Assembly: GCA_963971305.1 (NCBI GenBank)
Contig: OZ020317.1
Coordinates: forward strand, 10,062,001-10,126,000
Length of the DNA stretch: 64,000 nt
From: Arcuatula senhousia
Lineage: Eukaryota > Mollusca > Bivalvia > Mytilida > Mytilidae
Direction of reading: 5' to 3'
Position 1 is the first letter of the stretch, and the number at the start of each line of letters is the position of its first letter. Made by a program: the position numbers and the translations under genes. The notes below the pieces were generated by a model, which was given only the letters and a program-made list of their open reading frames with translations, did not search any database and was not told the origin of the DNA. Positions 13,158 through 23,786 of this stretch are shown here, piece after piece.

Positions 13158-13757
13158 ACAAGAGGTTCTCATGAGCCAAAATCGCTCACTTGGTCCATAG
13201 GGCCATAGGAGTCTCTTCTATATGGGGTCATCTGACAATTTTAATCTGATAGAGACTTAGGTAGAGCTTAAAATAAACTGATGGTTTTAGCAGGTAACGG
13301 CTTTTCTTTAGCTACAACTGTTTTCATTCTATCGAACTTAGACAGAAAAAAAAACGCTATTTTTCACCTTTAGGTCATAACCCCTATATTCTATAGGACA
13401 AAACAGGAAAAAAGCTATTTTGGTCTTTCTGACGACTTCGACCAGTAAGAGACTTTTATAGAGCTTTTGATTCTTAAGACCCTGAGATCCTTCAGAATTT
13501 TTCTATCTGTCATAGTTGCTGAGTTATTAGCCATTTTTTGTGATTTTACCCTATTTCCTATTTTAGTAACAGCGGTCATGTTTTTATCAAATCATTTCAA
13601 AATGAGGATCGTTTGTTGCCGACATGTCATATATCAATCATGCAAAGTTTCAATTAATTGGTTCAGTGGTTTCAGAGGAGAAGAATTTTGAATAGTTAAC
13701 AGACGACACACGCATAATGATGGCATTTATAAGCTGGCCTTTGACAAGGTGAGCTAA
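13158..13757 (+). mobile_element. Family B element, degenerate short copy
   Basis: Starts 'caagaggttctcatgagcc' and has one to two core units (tagagcttaaaataaactga, agctacaactgttttcattc). The usual tail follows (cagtggtttcagaggagaag, cagacgacacacg, gatggcat), with a decayed terminal hairpin ending 'aaggtgagct'. Non-coding. Confidence 0.65.
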
Positions 13758-13828
13758 AATATCACATATTACATTTTGTATCAATAAGTACATTTCAGGT
13801 TTATTAACAAGGAATTACATGTAATAAA

Positions 13829-15336
13829 ACAAGAGGCTCCCAGGAGCCTGAATCGCTGACCTGGTCTTGATGTCAACCCTATGAAGAACTTTTGTAGAGC
13901 TCTACTGTTTTTCGCCTTTAAGAGGCTGTATAGCTCTACAAAAGTCTTCAGGGGTTGAAGTTGTCAGATATACGGGTTATGAGCTGAACATTTAAGCAAG
14001 CAACTGCTTTCCTCATCTGCAATAGTTTTCATTCTACAGGCCAAAAAACACTTTTTCGCCTTTAAGGGGCTGTAACCCTTAAAAGGTGTCATCTGACAAC
14101 TTCGACCCTATGAAGACTTTTGTAGAGCAAAATGAGCTGAACATTTAAGAAGCAACAGCTTCTCTATCTGCAATAGTTTTCATTCTATAGGCCAAAAACA
14201 CTTTTTTTCGCCTTTAAGGGGTCATCTGACAACTTCGACCCTTAAGAGACTTTTGTAGAGCTAAATTAGCTGAACATTTTAGCAAGCAACAGATTTTCTC
14301 TATCTGCAAAAGTTTTCATTCTAAAAGCCAAAAAATATGAAAAAAAACCTTAATTTATCACCTTTAAGGGGCTGTAACCCCTATTATAACGGCTCATCTG
14401 ACAACTTCGACCGAAAGGAGACTTTTGTAGAACTTTTGAGACTGAAGCAGTTAGGTGCATCAGATTTTATCCATCTCTTATACTTTTTGATTTTCAAGCT
14501 AAAAACAGTAGTTTGACACCCTGGTCTATTTTTAGTAACGGGGGCCATGTTTTTTACGGATCAAAAATCTTTTCTCTATCTGCAATAGTTTTCATTCTGT
14601 AGGCCAAAAACATTATTTTTCGCCTTTAAGGGACTATAACCCCTATATGGAGCCACCTGACAACTTCCACCCTATGAAGACTTTTATAGAGCTAAATGAG
14701 CTGAACATTTAAGCAAGCAAGAACTTTTCTCTATCTGCAATAGTTTTCATTCTATAGGCCAAACACACTATTTTTCACCTTTAAAGGGCTGTAAATCCTA
14801 TAAGGGGTCATCTGACAACTTCGACCCCTTAAGACTTTTGTAGAGCTTAATAAGCTGATCATTTTAGCAAGCAACAGCTTTTGTCTATCTGCAAAAGTTT
14901 TCATTCTAAAAGCCAAAAACATGAAAAAAACTTAATTTATCACCTTTAAGGGGCTGTAACCCCTATAATAACGGCTCATCTGACAACTTCGACCGAAAGG
15001 AGACTTTTGTAGAACTTTTGAGGCTGAAGCAGTTGGGTGCATCAGATTTTATCCATCTCTTATACTTTTTGATTTACAAGCTAAAAACAGTAGTCAACCC
15101 CCCCTGGTCTATTTTTAGTAACGGGGGACATGTTTTTTACGGATCAAAAATCGAAACACCAGTTTGGTTCAGGACTTCCTAAAGATCATTAGTACCAAGT
15201 TTAATTAAATTCTGTTCAATAGTTTCAGAGGAGAAGATTTTTGAAAATTGTTAACAGACGACGACAGACGACAGACGACGACGGACGCCAATTGATGGCA
15301 ATAGCTCACATGGACCTTTGGTCCTGGTGAGCTAAA
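13829..15336 (+). mobile_element. Family B element, long copy
   Basis: Opens 'caagaggctcccaggagcc' and holds eight or more units of about 140-150 bp, then the tail (aaaatcgaaacacc, gttcaatagtttcagagg, acgacgacggacgcc) and the end hairpin agctcacatggacc / ggtcctggtgagct. The core is itself rearranged. An inverted unit lies near 13905-13975, and the end tail (aacagtagtttgac..ggatcaaaaatc) appears internally at 14500-14570 before the units resume, which suggests two elements fused or unequal exchange. Confidence 0.75.
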
Positions 15337-15886
15337 AAAGTAAGCTATATTTCAATCAGTTGCAAAACTTAAAATTATTTGGTGCATAAGAGATTTGGCT
15401 CATTTTACAAAATATCTGTAAAAAAAAGTAACAAATAATTACATTTCAAACTTATATGGATGCACAATTTGCACTCAATAACAGAGTAAAGGTGACAAAT
15501 AAGTTACACAAAAGATAATATTATATTAGCATACAAATATGTCTACTGTCATCGATTACACTTTATATAGTTTTAACGATGGAGAATGGACAACAAGCAA
15601 CGGATGCATAGTGAAGGCATAAGCTCTCAATAAATTTAGACAGGTGAGCTTAAATGAAACTTGACTTAAATCTAAGACTTGCAAAGATGATCCTCATTTT
15701 TGTTCTAATATTCTTATTAAACTTTGAATTTGTATTTTGCACATTGCATAGCTAAAATTTGCCGAAATGGGTACCTAGTTTTTTCATCCATAGGTATACC
15801 GTATCATTATGGCCGTTTTCATATTATTGACTTACTCTAACACCGAGCGAGTTAGTGTGGAATTCATATTGGAGATTCCAAAAAAA
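15337..15886 (-). other. 3' flank of the HEPN-STAND-ankyrin gene
   Basis: No open frame or repeat stands out. This should hold the 3' UTR of the minus-strand gene, but no convincing AATAAA signal was seen on that strand just after the stop. Confidence 0.4.
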
Positions 15887-18800
15887 TCATAGAGATTTCA
15901 CACCAAAATACTTTTTAAATAACTCAATAATTTCCTTATTACCTTGATCTTTTACTATTGACAGCGGAGACCGTCCATATTTATTACAGAGATTTACATC
16001 TGCTTTTTTTTCTAATAACATCGAGACTATTTCTACATTACCCTTTTTACATGCTATACACAGTGGAGACTGTCCATACTTATCACAGAGATTAACATCT
16101 GGGTCTTTTTCTAATAACTTTGAAACTGTTTCTACATTACCCTTTTTACATGCTATACACAGTGGCGATCGCCCATACTTATCACAGATATTAACATCTG
16201 GGTCTTTTTCTAATAACTTTGAAACTATTTCTACATTTCCATTTTTACATGCTATCCACAGTGGAAACCGTCCATACTTATCACAAAAATTTACATCTTG
16301 ATCTTTTTCTAATAACTTTGAGACTATTTCTACATTACCATTTTCACATGCTAAACACAGTGGCGACCGTCCATACTTATCACAGAGATTCACATCTGGG
16401 TCTTTTTCTAATAACTTTGAGACTATTTCTGCAAAACCTCTTGCACATGCTATCCACAGCGGAGACTCTCCATCTTTATTACAGTGATTCACATCTGGAT
16501 CTTTTTCTAATAACTTTGAAACTATTTCTACATTACCTTTATAACATGCTATCCACAGTGGAGACCCCTCATTTTTGTCACAGAGATTTACATCTATATC
16601 TTTTTTTCTAATAACTTTGAAACTATTTCTACATTACCTTTATTACATGCTATCCACAGTGGAGACTTTCCATTTTCATCACAGAGATTCACATCTGGAT
16701 TTTTCTCTAATAACTTTGAGACTATTTCTACATTACCTACAAGACATGCTATCCACAGTGGAGACTGTCCATTTTCATCACAGAGATTCACATCTGGATT
16801 TTTTTCTAATAACTTTGAGACTATTTCTACATTACCTACAAGACATGCTATCCACAGCGGAGACTCTCCATCTTTATTACAGTGATTCACATCTGGATCT
16901 TTTTCTAATAACTTTGAAACTATTTCTACATTACCTTTATAACATGCTATCCACAGTGGAGACCCCTCATTTTTGTCACAGAGATTTACATCTATATCTT
17001 TTTTTTCTAATAACTTTGAAACTATTTCTACATTACCTTTATTACACGCTATCCACAGTGGAGACTTTCCATTTTCATCACAGAGATTCACATCTGGATT
17101 TTTCTCTAATAACTTTGAGACTATTTCTACATTACCTACAAGACATGCTATCCACAGTGGAGACTGTCCATTTTCATCACAGAGATTCACATCTGGATTT
17201 TTCTCTAATAATTTAGAGACTATTTCTACATTATCTGTTTTATCTAAATCCCAGCAATAGAACTGATCTTCATAGAAGTTTAAATTTTCATCTCTACTAC
17301 ATGCTATCCACAGTGGAGAATATCCACTTTTATCACAGAGGTTTACATCTGGATCCTTTTCTAATAACTTTGAGACTATTTCTATATTTCCATTTTTACA
17401 TGCTATCCACAGTGGAGACTGTCCATATTCATCACAGAGATTCACATCTGGATTCTTCTCTAATAACTTTGAGACTATTTCTACATTACCTTTATTACAT
17501 GCTATCCACAGTGGAGACCGTCGATCATCATCACAGAGATTCACATCTGGGTCTTTTTCTAATAACTTTGACACTATTTCTAAATTACCTTTTTTACAGG
17601 CCACCCACAGTGTAGACTGTCCATTTTTATCACAGATTTTAACATCTGGGTCTTTTTCTAATAACTTTGAGACTATTTCTACATTTCCCTTTTTACATGC
17701 TATCCACAGTGGAGACTGTCCATCATCATCACAGAGGTTTATATCTGGATTTTTTTCTAATAACTTTGAGACTATTTCTACATTTCCATTTTTACATGCT
17801 ATCCACAGTGGAGACCGTCGATCATCATCACAGAGATTCACATCTGCATTTTTTTCCAATAAAGTACATAGAAAATCTAGGTTTTCATTAATAGACGCAA
17901 AATGAAGTAATGAATGTTTAAAAGAATCAGTCTGGTTAACATTTGACTCATTGTGACTTAGAAGCCATTCAAACATATCTAAAAAATTATTTAGTATAGA
18001 TTGGATTAATGCTGTTGAGCCATGCGTTCCATGTATATACATATTGTATTGCATATTATAAGAGGTATCTTTCGTTTCAATAAGATGATTGATATTGTAT
18101 TGGGTTTGTGATGTCAAATAACGTAGAAAGTGTCGTCTAAAGACCTGTTGTCTCATATTAATGTTATTGAAAACTTGGATGACTTTACCATTTGACCAGT
18201 CAGTCACCATTCTTTCAATGTATAAGTCTAAACATTTATCTGGTATATCAACAAGATATTCCATGTCACCAGACTTGTCAATTTCCTCTAAATTCCATCG
18301 GAATCTTTCGTGCAGAAGATCAATGTCTCCATGATCAATTATAAGACTGGTTTTCTCCTTACCAAAGTACCAAGCAAAGAAGTCAAACAGCTTATCATTA
18401 ATAGCTTTGTATTTTGTTTTTGACGATCTACCAACTTCTATCGCATCTGATAAAGCATTCCACATGTTTTTCTCTTGATCTGTCACTTTAATCACAAATG
18501 TGCCAACCAAAGTATTCAGTTCATCTTCGAGAGATTGCTTTGACAATCTTCTATTGAGTTTGAATGAGTCTGATATGTCATCTAGCAGTGCCCTCTGTTC
18601 TTTTGTGACCTTACCTTTGAACCAATCGGAATCTAAGTTGTTATTAAAGAGGACACAAAGCACTAAACTGCAAATCTTATACTTACTTGAATCTTCTTTC
18701 CTATTGGACAAGGTTTCTAATTCTTTAGATATCTTACCAAAGGGATTTCGAAGGAAATCTAATGCACTGGTTCCACTTTCGTTTGGATACAATGAACACA

Positions 18801-19406
18801 AAAGTGGTAAAAATGCACCAGCCGTACCTATTTCCTCTCTGATTACAATTGTGTCTATTTCCTCGCCAGTGTATTGCTTTATCATTGCAGCTTTTTCTGC
18901 TAATGATAGGCAGAAATTGTCTGAAACCAAATTACATTCACAAGACAAGAAATGGGATAAACATTTGAAATTGTCATCTCTATATACCTGAAGCCTACAT
19001 GACACAATAATTTTACAATTTTGATCTTTAACAATCTTATCAACTGTATCTTGAAAATGTAACCAGTTGTCAATTTTTTCTTGACTAGCTGTAAAATTTC
19101 CACAAATATCATCTACTATGAAAACGGCCTTTCTCCCAGTCTTATAGAAATCTCTAATGTCTTTTGGGGTGTTGATTATGATAATATCATACCCATCCTC
19201 TTTTAATACTAATGCTGTGTGCCGTGCTAAAAATGTCTTTCCACATCCAGCAGATCCTGTTATAGTAACACACGCATTACTGGCTACACGTTCAGATAAA
19301 TGTTTACTGGCTCGGGTTGGAACAAAGTCTTTGTCTTTCTTCTTCCATTTCTTCAGCTCATTAGTGTTTTGTTCTGCAAAAAAACTTATTAACTTTATTT
19401 CTTTCA
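15887..19406 (-). CDS. Exon 4: STAND P-loop NTPase with ankyrin repeats (frameshifted)
   Basis: The exon opens after a TTCTTTTAG acceptor. An apparent GTG start at 19407 is really the split Val codon shared with exon 3. Early residues include a KDKDFVPTRAS block typical of nSTAND3 proteins. Walker A is GSAGCGKT at exon residues 51-58 and Walker B is AVFIVDDICG at about 94-103. The winged/helical part runs to about residue 490, followed by about 20 ankyrin repeats of 33 residues (SPLWIACKNGNVEIVSKLLE type). Repeat 7 carries an 18-20 residue insertion. The frame breaks at about 16600-16611, where a T-run has 7 bases against 8 in the near-identical copy at about 17000, giving an early stop. The frame resumes to 15887. 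The cause could be a real pseudogenising slip or a consensus error. If the first frame were used alone, a shortened protein with about 12-13 repeats would result. Confidence 0.85.
16449..17245 (-). repeat. Tandem duplication of a four-ankyrin-repeat block (398/399 bp)
   Basis: The block starting 'gctatccacagcggagac' at 16449 recurs from 16847, a 398-bp offset, and is nearly identical over its length. It encodes four consecutive repeats (variants LVGN, LVGN, NKGN, YKGN). The only notable difference is 7 against 8 T in one run. This is a recent intragenic duplication, as expected from unequal exchange. Confidence 0.8.
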
Positions 19407-19674
19407 CTAAAAGAACGTTATGGTTGATCTTTACACTTCGGAAAAAATGACTGATATTTTACGCCTTCTTTCAGTCTATGTGGAGCCAAAACTACACCTT
19501 CAATTGCTTAAAAAGGCGTGACAGCGCCTAGATAAATTATTTTTGCATAAACTTTTATTTTTTTGTACGTGTACACTTAATCCGTTTTGCCGGGGCATTT
19601 TCTTTGCGTTTTTCAGTTCACCAAAATATAGCCCAATATCAACAATGCCCTGTCATTTAGCCTCCACGTGCTAT
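19407..19674. other. Start of intron 3 side next to exon 4
   Basis: Acceptor AG lies at 19408-19407 (minus strand), preceded by a T-rich tract. Nothing else is recognised. Confidence 0.5.
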
Positions 19675-21165
19675 GCAATTATACCCCACGCAACGAAGTT
19701 GCGAAGGGTATAATGTTTTTGACTGGTCCGTCCGTCCGTCCGTCTGTGATCAAAGTTTGTAATCGAAACTCCTCTTAAACTACTGAACAGAATTTAACGA
19801 AACTTGGTATGCAAGAAGGCCACCATATGTAGTTGTGCATATTACCAGGAATTTTTTGATCCGCAAATTATTGTGGGAGTTATGGCCCTTTTGGACTTAG
19901 AAATTTGCATTCAATCATGATAACAGTTTGTAATCGCAGCTCCTCTTAAACTACTGAACAAAATTTAACGAAACTTGGTATGCAAGAAGGACACCATATG
20001 TAGTTGTGCATATTACCAGGGATTTTTTATCCGCAAATGTTTGTGGGAGTTATGGCCCTTTTGGACTTAGAAATTTGCATAAAATCATGATTACAGTTTT
20101 TGATCGCAACTCCTCTTAAACTACTAGACAGAATTTAATGACACTTGGTTATGCAAGAAGGACACCATATGTAGTTGTGCATATTACCAGGAATTTTTTA
20201 TCCGCAAATTTTTGTGGGAGTTATGGCCCTTTTGGACTTAGAAATTTGCATTAAATCATGATAACAGTTTGTAATCGCAGCTCCTCTTAAACTACTGGAC
20301 AGAATTTAATGAAACTTGGTTATGCAAGAAGGACACCATATGTAGTTGTGCATATTACCAGGAATTTTTTATCCGCAAATTTTTGTGGGGGTTATGGCCC
20401 TTTGGACTTAAAAATTTGCAGAAAATCCTGATTTTAGTTTGTGAAGGCAACTCCTCTTAAACTACTGAACAGAATTTAATGAAACTTTGTATGTAAGAAG
20501 TACACCATATGAAGTTGTGCATATTACCAGGAATTTTTTGTCCACAAATTTTTGTGGGAGTTATTACCCTTGGGACTTAGAAATTGGCTGAAATTAGTTT
20601 GAGAGCCGGTGGTGTAGTGGTTAACGCGTCGGGCTACTAACACCGTGGTTCGTGGTTCGATCCTCGTTAGGGGTGAAAATTTCATGAACCAATTTTCCGA
20701 CTCTCTCTTGACACCATTTGCGAGGATGGTCTCAAGAACCGATGCTAGTCCTTCGGAAGGGACGAAAAAAGGTTGTCCCGTGTATGGGAGAGCAATACCC
20801 CATGCACGTTAAAAACCCCTTTGTAGAGTTCGATAAGAGTAGGCTCAATGGAGCCGCTACAAAGGCCACACTCGCAATCTGCTAGCTGGAGAAGGATTAA
20901 TATAAGCATTAAGCTTGTTTCCCAATCCAGGGTAAATAAATATGTTTAAACTAAATTGGCTGAAAATCTATATTACCGTTTTTGATTGCAACTCTTATGA
21001 AACTACTGAAAAGAATTTAACAAAACATGGTTTGCATAAAACATAACATATGTTACTACTGTGTATGTTATAACATATTTTTAATTTGCAAAAAGTTTAC
21101 GAGCTCCAGGTTAATTTATATAGTAAAATAGCAGACACGTGGGGTATGTGAGCGTGCTCACTAAG
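19675..21165 (+). mobile_element. Tandem-core element with ~174-bp units (family C)
   Basis: Opens 'ataccccacgcaacgaagtt' and 'gcgaagggtataatg', then (gtcc)n. Five to six units of about 172-175 bp follow (gtttgtaatcgcagctcctc, aaactactgaacagaattta, aacttggtatgcaagaagg, accatatgtagttgtgcata, gtgggagttatggccctt). It ends 'acacgtggggtatgtgagcg' and 'tgctcactaagg'. A SINE at 20594-20952 interrupts the last units. No protein is encoded. Confidence 0.8.
20594..20952 (+). mobile_element. tRNA-derived SINE with 13-bp target-site duplication
   Basis: The 5' head resembles a tRNA promoter: A-box like tggtgtagtggttaacg and B-box ggttcgatcc, about 35 bases apart. A body of about 280 bp follows, with a 3' end 'ccagggtaaataaatatg'. 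The 13-mer aaattggctgaaa flanks it at 20581-20593 and 20953-20965, so the ends are well defined. The head does not fold into a complete tRNA, so it is not scored as a tRNA gene. Confidence 0.85.
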
Positions 21166-21190
21166 GTTTTTTTTCATTTCATTATTAAAG

Positions 21191-21346
21191 TATTCTCAAT
21201 ATTTGAGAGTCTGGAGTTGAGACTTGTTAATACTTTTGTGTATTCTGTTGTACTAGAAACTTTCTAAAAAAGACAAATATAGTACAACAGAATACACAAA
21301 AGTATTAAAACAAGTCTCAACTCCAGACTCTCAAATATTGAGAATA
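21191..21346. repeat. 63-65 bp near-perfect inverted repeat
   Basis: The left arm 21191-21253 and right arm 21282-21346 are reverse complements except for a 2-base indel, separated by a 28-base spacer. The right arm runs into the first codons of the LINE ORF1 remnant (residues STPDSQILRI). The left arm is therefore an inverted copy of the ORF1 start, perhaps made by template switching at insertion. Confidence 0.9.
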
Positions 21347-22070
21347 TTTTGCATAATTATGGAGCAGAACTTGAATCAATTAATAGACATGTTTCAAACA
21401 AAGACAAAGACGACTCGGATGTAACAAAAGCATTGACACAAAGACTAAACAAGGTTGAACAAATATGTGTAAATGTCCGGGACAATTTTGTCACCCCTGA
21501 ATCTACACAAAGAAACAGAAATAGAGACAATCAAAATGAGATGCGAATTCCTACCACCAAACTGAAAATCCAATACAAAATGATGGGGAAGTACAAAACA
21601 AAAGGGACCAAAATTCTAATAATCAACAAAACCAACTCCATATCATAGGATCCTCCCTAGTTAAGGACCTGCAGAAAAGAAGGTTATATAAATTTAGAAA
21701 AGTGAACATAACAGTCCTAAGAGATAAAACTTTAGATGGTGCTTGGAATTGAGTGAACCAGGCTTCGTTGCCAAAAATATGGAAAATCTTGTTATTAAAA
21801 CTCAGAGGCAAAACCCAGAGAGTAACATTATTATAAGTGAAATTCTGTCCCGCTACTACAGAAATAATTGTCAAAGTCGTGAATATGAAAACAAACGCAT
21901 TGAATGCAACAGAATCATCCGAGAGATGTGTAACGAACTAGTAAGATATATTGAGCACACAAATCTACGTCAAATTCATTTCAGTGATTGAATTCATCTG
22001 AGCAAAGATGGTGGCATTGGATTGTATGTTTTAAATCTTAAAAGAATTCTTATCCAATTATGGGAGTGAA
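21285..22070 (+). pseudogene. LINE ORF1 remnant with SGNH-hydrolase-like motifs
   Basis: The first part (to about 21600) is a charged, probably helical region (LNKVEQICVNVRDNF). After a frame change, IIGSSLVKDL (21639-21668) matches the block I GxSxxxD pattern of SGNH/GDSL esterases. The middle (IIISEILSRYYRN) and the end, HFSD-stop-IHLS with GIGLYVLNLKRIL (21981-22050), match the D..H block V region. This esterase-like ORF1 type is known in some CR1/Jockey-group LINEs. Several stops and at least two frame changes make it non-functional. The link to ORF1 function is inference. Confidence 0.6.
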
Positions 22071-23105
22071 AAGTCAGCACATTGAAAATTACAATTCTTC
22101 ATTTTATTCTTCTGTCAAAAACTATGAAATGCCAAAGAGACAGATGTTTTTAATAGAAATCACCAGCATGGTTATAATGCGCCTGTACATAGGAACGAAT
22201 TCGGTAGTAACTATAGAAACAACCGCAACCAAGATGCCAATCCTGATATAAATATCAGACTTCTAAGAATGGCTTTAGGTTAATATTAGTAACTTGTAAA
22301 ACATGTAAAAATTAATACTAAATATACTGTCTGAATCAATGTATATGCACATGTAACTGGGATTTTTTTATCTACTTTTTGTTTAACACTGATATGCTGT
22401 TCAAGAAACTTTTTTTTCTCATCAAAAATAGTCTTATTAATTCCTTGTTTTTGTCTTCAAAACATTTTTCGTGATTCAATTTTGATAGCTTAGTCCACAT
22501 TTTCTAAGTAACGATAACTAGATTTTAACAATAAATATATGGACTGATTACTAAGTACAAATGTACATGCTTAATAGACTGTTTGATAAATATTTTCTTC
22601 TATATTATATGACATGTAATTGTAACTTAACATGTACAATCATGGCAATAATGCAATGCATGAAGATATTATGTATGGTATTTCTATATTGTTTTTAGAA
22701 ACATGTGTACACCTACTCATTAGTACAATAATTGATGTATTATACTGAAAAAGATGTTCTTTACAATTTTTATTTGTTAAATGTATATATATTTTCTTTG
22801 TTTTTAAATGATACCTATTGCAGAACATAGGGATTGTTGTTACTTTGTTGTTTTATAGAAGAATTGAATTATCTTTCTTTGTGCATAACGGATTAAGAAG
22901 ACAAACATTGAAGTTCAAAACAATACTTTTTTTATTATTATAATAAATCTACAAAAATATTTAGATAACAAAGTTTCATTAATATGTTTAATAGATAAAT
23001 GGAAAATACACAAACTAATGATTTAAAGTTCACTATTAAATCTGACTAAATCCTTAATTTGACCTGTGTAATTTCATATTTTTTCTGTATTATGATTAAC
23101 ACTTT
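22071..23105. other. LINE inter-ORF region, AT-rich
   Basis: No motif or open frame of note. It lies between the ORF1 and endonuclease remnants and is probably decayed LINE sequence. Confidence 0.4.
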
Positions 23106-23330
23106 ATGAATATGTTGTATTCATTGACAATAAGTTCTTGGAATATAAATGGTTTGGGAGGCAAATGCAAAGATGATTTCTTCTTAACTAATATCAAAGA
23201 TGATATCAATATTCTATTAGAAACTTGGAAAGGCACTACTTCAGATGTTAATATTCTTAATTTCAAAATGATTCAAAAATGCCGAAACAAGACCCGTAGA
23301 TCAAAACGGTATAGTGGAGGCATAGTCATA
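23106..23330 (+). pseudogene. LINE endonuclease, N-terminal piece
   Basis: Begins LTISSWNINGLGGK, the first APE-type endonuclease strand (catalytic Asn in WNINGL), and continues to INILLETWK, where the conserved Glu of the LxETW/H motif is visible, then YSGGIVI. The frame is then cut by the hammerhead-bearing repeat. The middle of the domain, including the expected GDFN-type block, is missing here and was not found elsewhere in the window. Confidence 0.75.
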
Positions 23331-23357
23331 ACGCGGGTATAAACTGTTAATTTGGAT

Positions 23358-23403
23358 ATGCTATATAACAATATTTCAAGGAGTAACCTCTCATCAGTAG
23401 CAT
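23358..23403 (-). ncRNA. Type I hammerhead ribozyme
   Basis: Minus-strand RNA order: stem I strand AUGCUA, core CUGAUGA, stem II GAGG/CCUU with a UUACU loop, core GAAA, stem III of three pairs (the first A shared with GAAA; AUA/UAU with loop UUGU), cleavage triplet AUA, then UAGCAU closing stem I (6/6 pairs). A second helix beyond an internal loop (UUGAUUU with AAAUUAA) extends stem I, as expected for the tertiary contact of natural hammerheads. All core bases are present. Confidence 0.85.
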
Positions 23404-23729
23404 TTAAATCAAAACATTGGAAGGTCAAATTCCAAAACTGTTGAAAACGAAAAGTACTCACAACCAAAATGTTCGAACAAGGAAGCCAAACCAGCACCGA
23501 GGATATCGACCATGTACATTACAAGGAAAGAAACCTTGTGTTTTAAACAATTTTGAATTTAACAATCGGAAATTTTAGCGACAAAAAATATTAGAAATTT
23601 TATGGTAAATCGTGTCAGACAAGTCTGACGACTAGGCTTGTGATTACCCTCGGGGACCTTTGGTCCACCAGCAGCGGTTATCGCCCAGTGGTTTCAAAAT
23701 TACAAATACCAAAAACTGTTAATTTGGAT

Positions 23730-23750
23730 ATGCTATATATCGATATTTCA
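23730..23750 (-). ncRNA. Half hammerhead (3' part only)
   Basis: Holds the CUUGAAA..UAUA cleavage region and the UAGCAU strand of stem I, but the CUGAUGA half is replaced by LINE sequence. It cannot fold as a ribozyme alone. The same half recurs at 34417-34439 and 34607-34629. Confidence 0.75.
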
Positions 23751-23786
23751 AGAATTGGTAATCATTTAGATTTTATTGATAATGAG

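Larger units (their letters stand above)
23329..23750 (-). mobile_element. Retrozyme-like monomer with hammerhead ribozyme, inside the LINE
   Basis: A unit of about 372 bp delimited by a full hammerhead (23358-23403) and the 3' half of a second one (23730-23750). The unit shares long stretches with the dimer at 49207-49707, including cgtgtcagac, ctaggcttgtgattaccctc and gaccttt..gtccaccagcagcg. It encodes no protein. The right end joins LINE sequence at 'tttcaag' / 'aattggtaatc'. Confidence 0.75.

Noticed and set aside
16219..17891. Plus-strand open frames over the ankyrin exon
   Set aside because: They are repeats of the ankyrin codons read on the wrong strand and have no splice or domain support.
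20594..20665. tRNA gene
   Set aside because: Only A- and B-box like motifs and no complete cloverleaf; it is the head of a SINE with target duplications.
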